Shown in pieces: positions 1 to 7,146 of a stretch of 14,307 nt of DNA. Position numbers and translations under genes: made by a program. The notes below the pieces were generated by a model. It was not told the DNA's origin, did not search any database, and saw only the letters and a program-made list of their open reading frames with translations. The DNA is from JAAZFF01 sp964405775 (GTDB lineage Bacteria; Verrucomicrobiota; Kiritimatiellia; RFP12; UBA3636). Each line of letters opens with the position of its first letter. Positions within the stretch are counted from its first letter, which is position 1. Where the stretch lies: the NCBI GenBank assembly GCA_964405775.1, contig CAYOPG010000057.1, forward strand, positions 1 to 14,307, read 5' to 3'.

Positions 1-49
1 GACATACGCAATCATGCTCCTTGCCGTATCATTGAGATTGTGCCATAAA

Positions 50-137
50 TGGCGGAGGGGGAGGGATTCGAACCCCCGGAAGCTTGCGCCTCAACGGTTT
101 TCAAGACCGCCGCGTTCGGCCACTCCGCCACCCCTCC
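50..137 (-). tRNA. tRNA-Ser (anticodon UGA), CCA encoded
   Basis: Read on the minus strand this folds as a complete class II tRNA. The 7-bp acceptor stem is GGAGGGG/CCCCTCC with discriminator G and an encoded CCA (50-52). The anticodon loop is CTTGAAA, with anticodon TGA complementary to 101-103. The long variable arm is GAGGC-GCAA-GCTTC, and the T-loop is TTCGAAT. The long variable arm plus UGA anticodon identify tRNA-Ser reading UCN codons. The 88-nt length is normal for the class. It diverges from the 385-4687 gene run. Confidence 0.97.
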
Positions 138-169
138 GCGAAAAAGTCCTTTGTTTCGGACTCGGTTGA

Positions 170-199
170 ATACTACACTATTTAGAACTGCGGTTTCAA
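170..199 (-). promoter_or_regulatory. Promoter candidate for tRNA-Ser
   Basis: On the minus strand, TTGAAA (complement of 194-199) lies 18 nt from TAGTAT (complement of 170-175). This resembles a sigma70 -35/-10 pair and would place the start of transcription around 163, about 25 nt before the mature tRNA. The -10 matches the consensus at four of six positions, so this is a pattern match only. Confidence 0.4.
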
Positions 200-210
200 G
201 AAATATCGTG

Positions 211-239
211 TTAATACTTTATTGTTCCGGGTTTATTAT
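211..239 (+). promoter_or_regulatory. Promoter candidate for the bS22-like/TPR/GT run
   Basis: TTAATA (211-216) is followed after 17 nt by TATTAT (234-239), which has five of six matches to TATAAT. Transcription would start near 246 and give an untranslated leader of about 140 nt before the GTG at 385. It lies back-to-back with the tRNA-Ser promoter candidate on the other strand. Confidence 0.45.
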
Positions 240-289
240 ACGGGGATTACTTTTTACTGGACTTCCCCGCAGGTTTTAAGTAAAGTACG

Positions 290-347
290 CGCCATCAGGA
301 ATTAATTAGCCGATGGCGGCCGGTAGAACCGGCTGTGAGTCTTTTTT
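290..347 (+). promoter_or_regulatory. Two-hairpin leader with T-tract upstream of bS22-like gene
   Basis: Two perfect stems sit directly next to each other. CGCCATC (290-296) pairs with GATGGCG (312-318) around a 15-nt loop. GCCGGT (319-324) pairs with ACCGGC (328-333) around the 3-nt loop AGA. A run of six T (342-347) follows 8 nt after the second stem. The U-tract is too far from the stem for a textbook intrinsic terminator. The arrangement inside a long 5' leader of a ribosomal-protein gene nevertheless suggests an attenuator or autoregulatory leader; that role is inference. Confidence 0.4.
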
Positions 348-384
348 GTCGGTGTGTCATTAACAAACTAGAGGAGAAACCCAC

Positions 385-474
385 GTGGGATCTATTAAGA
401 AGAAGCGCCGTGCTAAGATGTCAAAGCACAAGCACGACAAACGCTTGAAGCTCAACCGCCACAAGAACAAGTAG
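385..474 (+). CDS. bS22/mS38-like ribosomal microprotein (AURKAIP1/COX24 domain), 29 aa
   Basis: A 29-residue, extremely basic peptide starts at GTG with a strong GAGGAG ribosome binding site (371-376) 8 nt upstream. It begins MGSIKKKRRAKMSKHKH and ends RHKNK. The MGS-x-K-K-R-R-x-K-M-S-K pattern is the signature of the AURKAIP1/COX24 domain family. That family includes the mycobacterial ribosomal protein bS22 and mitochondrial mS38, whose C-terminal helices thread into rRNA of the small subunit near the decoding site. The length is close to the roughly 30-35 aa of bacterial members. The gene is followed after 12 nt by the TPR gene, so the two are probably cotranscribed. Family assignment is by recognition of the motif; ribosome association is inferred from the family. 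Confidence 0.8.
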   Translation: MGSIKKKRRAKMSKHKHDKRLKLNRHKNK

Positions 475-486
475 GGCGGGGTTGTC

Positions 487-2025
487 GTGGGCACCAGGTT
501 ACATGCAGTTGCTGCTGGGGTGCTTCTACTCCTCTCATACGGATCATGTGCCGCAGGGGCGTCGGATCCGGAAATAGGCGAAATGCAGAGTTCCGCCGTC
601 TCCACCAACGGGGCGGCGGCATTGGCGTTTTATGCCGAAGGTATGGCTGTTGCCGAAGGGGCGAAAACGGAGGATGATTACCGCACGGCTGTCGACCTTT
701 ACCGCAGGGCTGTTTCGGCGGATCCTTCGAGTCTCGAGCCCAGGTCTGAGCTTTTAAAACTGCTCGTCGCGCTGAACGACAACGAGGCCGCCATGTCTGA
801 AATGATAAGCTTGGCGGAGTTGAAAAGAAACGATGTGGACGCTTGGGCGGGCGCCTTTATTTTCGCGAAAGCACACAAGTTCGCGGAGGCGTTTATAAAG
901 TGTAGCGATGTATTGCTGAAGTTTTCCGATACAGAACTTATGACCAGCCGGCTTTCTGGCCGTTATCAAGTGCATGCTATGCGCATGGCCGGTTTTTCAG
1001 AGATGAAAAAAACCGACTTGTTTTTCGATGCGTTTTCCGATCTGACTGGTATGGCGGAAGAGTTTGGTTTCAAGCCGCCGGCTGATGGTTTCGACGATTA
1101 CCTCGCTGTGTTTAGATATGCTTGCGGCAGTATGGCTTCGCAGACGAACGGGGTGGAGCTTGTTACACGCCTGCTTGATATGGCGCTGGAGGCGGCTGTT
1201 GAGGTCAAGCAGAGAAGTCATCTTTGCGTAACGGCCGGGTATTCGTTTCTGATGAAATCCAGACCGGATGAAAAGGCGGCAATGGAGCTTATAACTCGTG
1301 GCATGCTGGAGGATCCGCTGAATGCATCTCCTCTGTTTCTCCTTAATCCACGGTCGCCGGGATTGCCTAAGTACGACAAGCTGGAGGAGACTCTGCAACA
1401 GCTTGACAAGCACGAACATGATTCGAGGCTTGATTATGCATTTGCGCTCGCAAAAGCTTCTTTGCTTGGGTATTTCATGATGTCGGAGCGCGGCTGGGCG
1501 GAATTTGAAAAAGGCGAGAAGGCGCTCGAAGACAACTTCCCGGGAAAGACTCCGCCTTGGCAGCACTTCGAAGTCAAGGGCATGTTGCTATACTATCTTG
1601 GACGAAAAGACGAAGGGTTCGCTGTACTCGATCGCGCATTGGAGGCTGCTCCTGAAAACGTAGGCCTCAAAAACTGCATTGCGTATTTGCTTGCCGAAGA
1701 GGGGCGTGATCTCGATCGAGCTCTCGATTTAATAGACTCTGTGGTAAGAGCCGAGCCTGATGAGTCCGCATATCTGGACACGCTTGGCTGGGTGCTATAC
1801 AAAAGGGGCGATTATGCCGGCGCCACATCAAGCATGATGAAGGCGGTGGCAAATGCGTATGATGAACAACACGAGCCGTACGACCACATAGGGGATATCT
1901 TTGCCGCGACAGGCGGTTCTAAGGCTGGAGTGCCTTGGTGGATTAAAAGTTATCAGATTTTCCCGAACGAAAAAGTCGGGGCTAAATTGCGCAATGCAGG
2001 CGTCGATCCGGATTCGGTGAAATAA
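487..2025 (+). CDS. Exported tetratricopeptide repeat (TPR) protein
   Basis: This 512-aa protein starts at GTG with an AGGG-type ribosome binding site (473-476). The first 25 or so residues form a signal peptide: R4, hydrophobic stretch AVAAGVLLLLSYG, and likely cleavage after AAGA at residue 25. C21 lies in a poor lipobox (YGSC), so a soluble periplasmic form is more likely than a lipoprotein. TPR-like helices appear near residues 60-110 (YRTAVDLYRRAVSADPSS). Clearer repeats lie in the C-terminal third, including YLDTLGWVLYKRGDYAGA with the W-x2-Y-x3-G-x2-x-A spacing. No catalytic domain is visible, so it is probably a protein-protein scaffold at the envelope. It lies between the bS22-like gene and the glycosyltransferase (27-nt gap), in one transcription direction. 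The substrate or partner is unknown. Confidence 0.8.
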   Translation: MGTRLHAVAAGVLLLLSYGSCAAGASDPEIGEMQSSAVSTNGAAALAFYAEGMAVAEGAKTEDDYRTAVDLYRRAVSADPSSLEPRSELLKLLVALNDNEAAMSEMISLAELKRNDVDAWAGAFIFAKAHKFAEAFIKCSDVLLKFSDTELMTSRLSGRYQVHAMRMAGFSEMKKTDLFFDAFSDLTGMAEEFGFKPPADGFDDYLAVFRYACGSMASQTNGVELVTRLLDMALEAAVEVKQRSHLCVTAGYSFLMKSRPDEKAAMELITRGMLEDPLNASPLFLLNPRSPGLPKYDKLEETLQQLDKHEHDSRLDYAFALAKASLLGYFMMSERGWAEFEKGEKALEDNFPGKTPPWQHFEVKGMLLYYLGRKDEGFAVLDRALEAAPENVGLKNCIAYLLAEEGRDLDRALDLIDSVVRAEPDESAYLDTLGWVLYKRGDYAGATSSMMKAVANAYDEQHEPYDHIGDIFAATGGSKAGVPWWIKSYQIFPNEKVGAKLRNAGVDPDSVK

Positions 2026-2052
2026 AGGACACTCTGGGGACGACACAGAAAA

Positions 2053-3126
2053 ATGGCAGGCATCAGGATATACCAATTAGTTTCAGGCTTCAGGGAGGGT
2101 GACGCTATAAGCAACGAGGCGGTTCTGCTTAAATCACTCGCAGAACGCAACGGTCACGAGTCGCGCATCTACTGCCCGCGGCAAAACACTGTCCAAAAGG
2201 TTGGCAGTGAAGTACACGACATTGACGAACTTGCTGCCGTAGTCAAGCCCGAAGACATCGCGCTTCTGCACCTGTCCATAGGCAACAGATCCAACGCCAT
2301 CTTCGAGTCGCTCAATTGCCGCAAGGCGATACTCTACCACAACATAACTCCATCTCATTTTTTCGATCGTTTAAGTCCGACTTTTGCTCAAGTCTTGAAC
2401 GAAGGAAGGCGGCAGTTGGCGGCGATGGCTGGCTCGGCAGATATCAACCTCGCCGTCAGCGCATATAACGCCTCCGAACTGACCGAACTCGGCTACAAAG
2501 ACGTGAAGGTGTTCCCGCTTGCCATCGATGCTGATTATGGTCATGGTGAGATTTCGGCGGGGATGAAGCATAAGCTTACGCACGACGGGCGGGAAAATAT
2601 TTTGTTCGTTGGTCGGGTTGTCCCCAACAAGCGCTTTGACAAGCTTATCGAAGTTTTCAGTTACTACCAACTGTACGTGAACCCAAACAGCAGACTTGTG
2701 CTCGTGGGTTCTTCAAGCGGTCAGGAGTCGTACAAGGCAATGCTCCTCGGAGTGATATACAGCCTCGCTGTCAAAAACGTCGTCTTTACTGAACATGTGA
2801 AGGACGATGAGCTCAACGCATGTTACGACACTGCCAGCGCTTTCCTGTGCATGAGCGATCACGAGGGATTCTGCGCACCGCTTATTGAGGCGATGGCATG
2901 GGATGTTCCAATTTTTGCAAATGCCGCCGCTGCAGTCCCCGAAACGCTGAACGGCGCCGGAGTGCTTTTCGAGAACGCCGACAGTGCCACCATCGCGGAG
3001 ACTATGGGGCGCGTCCTCCATTCGCCCGAATTGAAAGAGGCAGTGATGGCGCGTCAGCGCGAGCGTCTGGCAGAGTACCGCGCCAGAGATATCTGGGCAG
3101 AGTTCAGCGGTCTGCTTGGAATTTAA
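2053..3126 (+). CDS. GT4-family glycosyltransferase (GT-B fold)
   Basis: This 357-aa protein has no signal peptide or membrane segment and should act in the cytoplasm, transferring a sugar from an activated donor. The C-terminal half carries the hallmarks of GT4 enzymes. These are a donor-domain start ILFVGRVVPNKRFDKLIE (residues 183-200, with the G-R and K of the phosphate-binding site), RLVLVGSSSG (214-223) and the E-x7-E motif EGFCAPLIEAM (271-281). The N-terminal half contains YHNITP (95-100), seen in envelope polysaccharide GT4 enzymes. Length is normal for the family. The ATG is preceded by GGGGA about 12 nt upstream. Donor and acceptor cannot be read from the sequence. Next to an exported TPR protein, a role in envelope or exopolysaccharide glycan assembly is plausible, but so is a role unrelated to the downstream glycosidases. 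Confidence 0.88.
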   Translation: MAGIRIYQLVSGFREGDAISNEAVLLKSLAERNGHESRIYCPRQNTVQKVGSEVHDIDELAAVVKPEDIALLHLSIGNRSNAIFESLNCRKAILYHNITPSHFFDRLSPTFAQVLNEGRRQLAAMAGSADINLAVSAYNASELTELGYKDVKVFPLAIDADYGHGEISAGMKHKLTHDGRENILFVGRVVPNKRFDKLIEVFSYYQLYVNPNSRLVLVGSSSGQESYKAMLLGVIYSLAVKNVVFTEHVKDDELNACYDTASAFLCMSDHEGFCAPLIEAMAWDVPIFANAAAAVPETLNGAGVLFENADSATIAETMGRVLHSPELKEAVMARQRERLAEYRARDIWAEFSGLLGI

Positions 3127-3169
3127 TTTAAGCTGTACCCATATACACGGTGACGGCGTCTGTTTGAAT

Positions 3170-4687
3170 ATGAAAACAACACCACACTCCCGCATGTTTG
3201 CCTACCACATCGATCTGAAACGAGCCATGTGGCGACTTGACTATCTGCTTGAGTTCATGAGGCGGCTAAAGCAGTGGGGCTTCAACACAGTCGTCCTCGA
3301 GATTGAGGATAAATTCAGATTCTCGAGACATCCCGCGCTTGCGCATCCCGATGCTCCAACCCATGGGCAGTGGCGCGAGTGGGCGCAGGAGTGCAGAAAA
3401 ACAGGGATGGACGTCGTGCCTCTTGTGCAAACGCTTGGTCACCTTGAATTCGTTATGAACAAGCCAGCTTACGCGCACCTGAGGGAAGCGGCGGGGCTGC
3501 GGCATCATGTGGATGTAACCAACCCGCGATCTGTTCCATTCGTGCTGGACCTTGTCGAAGAGGTGATTGATGTATTCCAGCCGGAAAAGTTTTTTCATAT
3601 AGGCGGCGACGAAACTGCCGAGCTTGCGGCGAGCGAACGTCTGGAGCCTTGGCGGGAGCGCTGTGGCGAGCTTTACCTCAAGCACATGCAGCCGATTTTT
3701 GAGTACGTGAACGGACGCGGCCTTCGCCCCATGTTATGGCACGACATGGTTTTTAAATATGGAGAGGGCGGCATTCTTCCCGGGATACCCAAAGACGTGG
3801 TGATGGTGCATTGGAACTACTCAATTATTGACGTCGATTCGCCAGCCCTGAGAATAACCGAAGCTATTATGGCCGCCGGGCTTGAGGTCGTAACTGCTTC
3901 TGCAAACCGTTGCTCGGGCGACCAAACAGGTACACCCAAAGTTAGCCGCCACGTTCCCAACTGCCACTGCCTCGCGCGTAAAGGGCTTGAAGAGGCTTCT
4001 GGAACGCTTGTCACTTCATGGGCTATCCGGCACAACCACCCAGAAACAAACATGTCGGCCACGTTCGCTGCGGTTCTGGCATCGCGCGGTCTTGCCGACG
4101 ACACTGTCGAAGCAGCTCACGAGGCATGGACTAACGAGGTCTTTGGCGTTGCCATGCGTGATTTCGCTGCCGCAGCGGTCAAGGCGGAGAAAGGCGTTCT
4201 GCCTATAGGACGCGCGGGTCAGTGGCGTCAGCGTCTGATATTGCTGGAGGGTGGCGACGACTGTCTGCAAAAGGATGTTTCAGATTTAGTGCAGTCTATG
4301 GGGTCTGCTGCCGAAGTTAAGACGTTCTTACAGGAGCTTCGCAAGGGTTATGCGGAGGCGCTTGCGACTTTCAGGCTCTGCCGTTCTGCTGCCAAACATA
4401 ACGGAGACCTCGTGGATTTCTGGATAGAGGGGGTTGAACTTCATGATTTTTACGCAGAATTTCTGCTTGGTGCGCTTGTCGGGAACTTGAGTGAAAGCGC
4501 ACCTGATCTCTACAACCGCCTGCTTGTACTCGTATCCGAAACAAGAAAATTATTCGCTCGCACGTATACGAGTGTCAGCGTTGAGGACGAGATACTGTGG
4601 CGTTACGGCTACCATCTCGAATATCTTGGCAGGCTGATGATAGGGCGTGCCCGGGAAAATGTTAAGAAACAGGACATTTTGCCTTAA
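3170..4687 (+). CDS. GH20 beta-N-acetylhexosaminidase-like protein (HexD type)
   Basis: The 505-aa product is a TIM-barrel protein whose FFHIGGDE segment carries the GH20 catalytic Asp-Glu pair (D147-E148). In this family the Glu is the acid/base and the Asp orients the substrate 2-acetamido group, which acts as nucleophile. Other family features are NTVVLEIED near the first strand, QTLGHLEF, LWHDM and VHWNYS. There is no signal peptide and no separate GH20b N-terminal domain, matching the cytoplasmic hexosaminidase D-type subfamily. A TTG at 3116 would extend the frame by 18 codons and overlap the GT gene. I prefer ATG 3170, although neither start has a strong ribosome binding site. It likely removes terminal GlcNAc or GalNAc from intracellular oligosaccharides or glycopeptides. 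The C-terminal 200 residues are helical and unassigned. Confidence 0.87.
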   Translation: MKTTPHSRMFAYHIDLKRAMWRLDYLLEFMRRLKQWGFNTVVLEIEDKFRFSRHPALAHPDAPTHGQWREWAQECRKTGMDVVPLVQTLGHLEFVMNKPAYAHLREAAGLRHHVDVTNPRSVPFVLDLVEEVIDVFQPEKFFHIGGDETAELAASERLEPWRERCGELYLKHMQPIFEYVNGRGLRPMLWHDMVFKYGEGGILPGIPKDVVMVHWNYSIIDVDSPALRITEAIMAAGLEVVTASANRCSGDQTGTPKVSRHVPNCHCLARKGLEEASGTLVTSWAIRHNHPETNMSATFAAVLASRGLADDTVEAAHEAWTNEVFGVAMRDFAAAAVKAEKGVLPIGRAGQWRQRLILLEGGDDCLQKDVSDLVQSMGSAAEVKTFLQELRKGYAEALATFRLCRSAAKHNGDLVDFWIEGVELHDFYAEFLLGALVGNLSESAPDLYNRLLVLVSETRKLFARTYTSVSVEDEILWRYGYHLEYLGRLMIGRARENVKKQDILP

Positions 4688-4735
4688 AAAGCAGGAAGCC
4701 CTTCGCCGGACGCAAATGCTAAAATGAAGCCGACC

Positions 4736-4755
4736 CTGTGAGGTGTGTCTCACAG
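4736..4755. promoter_or_regulatory. Perfect 7-bp dyad (operator or hairpin) upstream of DUF4838 gene
   Basis: CTGTGAG-N6-CTCACAG is a perfect inverted repeat in the 98-bp gap between the GH20 gene and the DUF4838 gene, 36 bp before the start codon. A -10-like TAAAAT (4720-4725) sits just upstream with no clear -35. The dyad could be a regulator binding site in the start region of a separate transcript, or an RNA hairpin. No T-tract follows, so it is not an intrinsic terminator. Confidence 0.4.
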
Positions 4756-4791
4756 CTGTAGAGTCAAAAGTCAAAAAACAAAGGCATGCCA

Positions 4792-7140
4792 ATGACAAGA
4801 AAAGTTGCTATAATCGCTGGAGTTGCGGCATTCGTGACAGCGTCCGGCACCGTTCGGGCGATGGACATTGTAAAAGGAGGAAAACCTGTTGCGTCAGTAT
4901 GGTACATAGAGGCGGCGGCTGACGCCAAGTGGCCAACTGAGCAGGCAGCAGCTCTCGAGTTCGCAGAGGTGATTAAAAAGATGTCCGGCGCTGATCTCGT
5001 ACTCAACGCTGTAAAGCCGGGCGAGAAGCCCGAAATCAAGGCACCAGCAATAGTGTTCGGCGAGCTGGCCAGCCGGCAGGGTTTGCCTATGACGCTGAAA
5101 TCGCGTGCCCGCGACGGATTTCGAGTTGCCGTGAAAAACGGCATCCTTGGAATCTCCGGGGAATCGCCTCAGGGCGTCTATCACGGCGCTTTCGACTTGC
5201 TTGAAACATGGGGTTGCGGCTGGTACACGCCTGGCGACGTCGGCGAAGTTATCCCGCGCATGGCGGACATCGCGGTCCCAGACGATTATGATCGTGCCGA
5301 GGTGAGCGATTCCATCAACCGCCGCTTCTGGTTCGGAGGTGCGGGCAATCGCTCCACCGGCGGTGAGGCTCCACTGGAGCCATGGCGCCGTCGCAACAAG
5401 GGATATGTTGAGTGTGGATCGTGGAGTCATGCCTGGGGTGGACTTGTAGACAAGAAACTCTTCGAGACCAAACCCGAACTCTTCGCAATCCGCCGCGGCA
5501 AACGCGACCCGAAGCAACTCTGCACTTCTAACCCCGAGACGATCCGCTTGGCTGCCGAGACTCTGGAGCGCGCTATGGCCGAGAACCCCGGACAGACAGT
5601 CTTTGCAGCCGGGCCGAATGACGGCGGCGGTCTATGTGAATGCTCCGAATGCGCCAAGCTTCACACTCCTGGTTACGTGGAGTACACGACGGGTCTGCCC
5701 TGTTATTCAGACAGCGTCTTCAAATTCGCGTCAGATATAGCGGACATCACTTCTAAGAAATTCCCGAACAAGGATCTCGGCATACTGGTGTACAGCGAAT
5801 ATTCGCGCCCGCTCGTCAAGATCAAGAGCCTCAATCCACGCGTTTTCCCGAAAATGGCTCCGATCCGTCGCTGCCGTATCCATGGGCCCGGCAACCCGAT
5901 CTGCCCTGAAGCACAGATCTTTAAGGACGAAATTCTATCTTGGTCCAAGAGCTCGAACGGTAAAATCGGTTTTTACCCATACAACTACAACCTCGCAGAT
6001 TCTCTGTTGCCCTTTTCCAAGATAGACTACTATAAGCGCATGATCGAAACAGTAAGGGAAGCAGACATCTCAGAGCTCGCATGGACGTTGGAGTCGATGG
6101 ACCACTGGACGACGCACGCGCCTCACCATTACCTCAGCCTCCGCATGCTCTGGACCACTGATATCGACGTCGACAAGGAGATGGATCGCTTCTTCAACGG
6201 TTTCTACGGCAAGGCGGCAGCACCGATGCGCGACTACTGGACTCGCATCGACCAGGCTTACGCCACCACGCCAACTCACGTCGGCTCATCTTATGGCCAG
6301 CACCACGTTTGGACGCCGGAGCTCCTCAAGGCATGCCGCGCCGACATCGAAAACGCCCGCACGCTGGCTGGCAACGCCCGCGAGAAGAAGGCCGTTGAGA
6401 TGGCCGAGGCTGGACTGCGTTGCGCCGAATTGTTCATTTCGATCTGGAATGACATTGGAACTTTCGAGTTCCAGCGCGCCAACCGCACACGCGAAACCCT
6501 GAAGGCCTTCGTCGAGGAAAAGGCTGCGATAACAACACCGCCCTCTTGGTTCCACGAACGCTACGCATTTAGCCAGTATTTCGAATCTTTCATAGGGCGC
6601 ACTGTCGTCGGCGGCGCTCAGATCCTCAACGACGGAGGCAAGATTCTCGTAAAACTACCCGACCTCTGGCAGTTTGCAAAGGACGAGCAACTCGTAGGTG
6701 TCAAGGAAGGCTGGTTCAAGCCGGAATACGACACCAGCTCATGGACCAACCTCGCGACATTCTCGAAGAGCTGGGGAGACCAGGGGCTAGAGCACTACCT
6801 CAAGGACGCCTGGTACCGCACAAAGTTCACCGCGCCAGCTGATGTTACGGGCGACCTTCGCCTTTGGTTCGGCGGATTCGACGAGAACGTCGACGCATAT
6901 TTAAACGGAGTTTCCCTTGGAGAGAAAAAGGGGTTTGCTCGTCCGGCCGAATACACCGATATCGCAAAGCACATCAAGCCCGGCGAGAACGTGCTAGCTG
7001 TGCGCGTGTCCGCAGGCGGCCTCGCAGAGCTAGGCACCGGTGGAATAATGATGCCAGTCCTGATTTATCGGGCCGGCGGCAAGGGCGCTGAGTCCGACAA
7101 GAAGGATGACGGCACCGGCAACCCCGCATACGAAATGTAA
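4792..7140 (+). CDS. Exported DUF4838/GH67-like glycoside hydrolase with galactose-binding-like C-terminus
   Basis: The 782-aa product has a clear signal peptide (MTRK, hydrophobic VAIIAGVAAFVTASG, cleavage after VRA near residue 23). Two in-frame ATGs exist. 4792 is preferred because AAGG (4781-4784) lies 7 nt upstream of it but only 1 nt from 4786. Residues 25-165 resemble the N-terminal domain found before GH67 and GH20 barrels, ending in the typical GVYHGAFDLLETWGCGWYTPG. The barrel contains GPNDGGGLCECSEC (about 274-287), the N-D plus cysteine cluster seen in DUF4838 proteins, then FYPYNYNLADSLLPF and ELAWTLESMDHW. Residues of about 625-760 form a beta-sandwich of the galactose-binding type (YRTKFTAPAD, GGFDENVDAYLNG, GENVLAVRV). 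The family is common in polysaccharide-degrading bacteria but its chemistry is poorly defined, so a uronic-acid or hexosamine substrate is inference. Confidence 0.85.
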   Translation: MTRKVAIIAGVAAFVTASGTVRAMDIVKGGKPVASVWYIEAAADAKWPTEQAAALEFAEVIKKMSGADLVLNAVKPGEKPEIKAPAIVFGELASRQGLPMTLKSRARDGFRVAVKNGILGISGESPQGVYHGAFDLLETWGCGWYTPGDVGEVIPRMADIAVPDDYDRAEVSDSINRRFWFGGAGNRSTGGEAPLEPWRRRNKGYVECGSWSHAWGGLVDKKLFETKPELFAIRRGKRDPKQLCTSNPETIRLAAETLERAMAENPGQTVFAAGPNDGGGLCECSECAKLHTPGYVEYTTGLPCYSDSVFKFASDIADITSKKFPNKDLGILVYSEYSRPLVKIKSLNPRVFPKMAPIRRCRIHGPGNPICPEAQIFKDEILSWSKSSNGKIGFYPYNYNLADSLLPFSKIDYYKRMIETVREADISELAWTLESMDHWTTHAPHHYLSLRMLWTTDIDVDKEMDRFFNGFYGKAAAPMRDYWTRIDQAYATTPTHVGSSYGQHHVWTPELLKACRADIENARTLAGNAREKKAVEMAEAGLRCAELFISIWNDIGTFEFQRANRTRETLKAFVEEKAAITTPPSWFHERYAFSQYFESFIGRTVVGGAQILNDGGKILVKLPDLWQFAKDEQLVGVKEGWFKPEYDTSSWTNLATFSKSWGDQGLEHYLKDAWYRTKFTAPADVTGDLRLWFGGFDENVDAYLNGVSLGEKKGFARPAEYTDIAKHIKPGENVLAVRVSAGGLAELGTGGIMMPVLIYRAGGKGAESDKKDDGTGNPAYEM

Positions 7141-7146
7141 CACATT

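Noticed and set aside
141..162. AGTCC/GGACT hairpin with a following T-run on the minus strand, just upstream of tRNA-Ser, as a terminator
   Set aside because: The stem is only 5 bp with an 8-nt loop, and it would sit between the tRNA and its own promoter candidate.
49..279. Plus-strand ORF of 76 codons
   Set aside because: It runs through the antisense strand of the tRNA-Ser and has no ribosome binding site or recognisable domain.
3116..3169. TTG start extending the GH20 gene over the end of the glycosyltransferase
   Set aside because: The extra 18 residues are not signal-peptide-like and resemble no GH20 N-terminus. ATG 3170 fits the family better.
4737..4754. Reading the TGTGA...TCACA dyad as a CRP site
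   Set aside because: The half-sites are separated by 8 bp, not the 6 bp needed for CRP/FNR-type spacing. Only a generic dyad is claimed.
4894..5517. Minus-strand ORF of 207 codons, and similar ones at 997-1566 and 9331-9891
   Set aside because: They are antisense to the DUF4838, TPR and unassigned barrel genes respectively, with no coherent domain or start signal.
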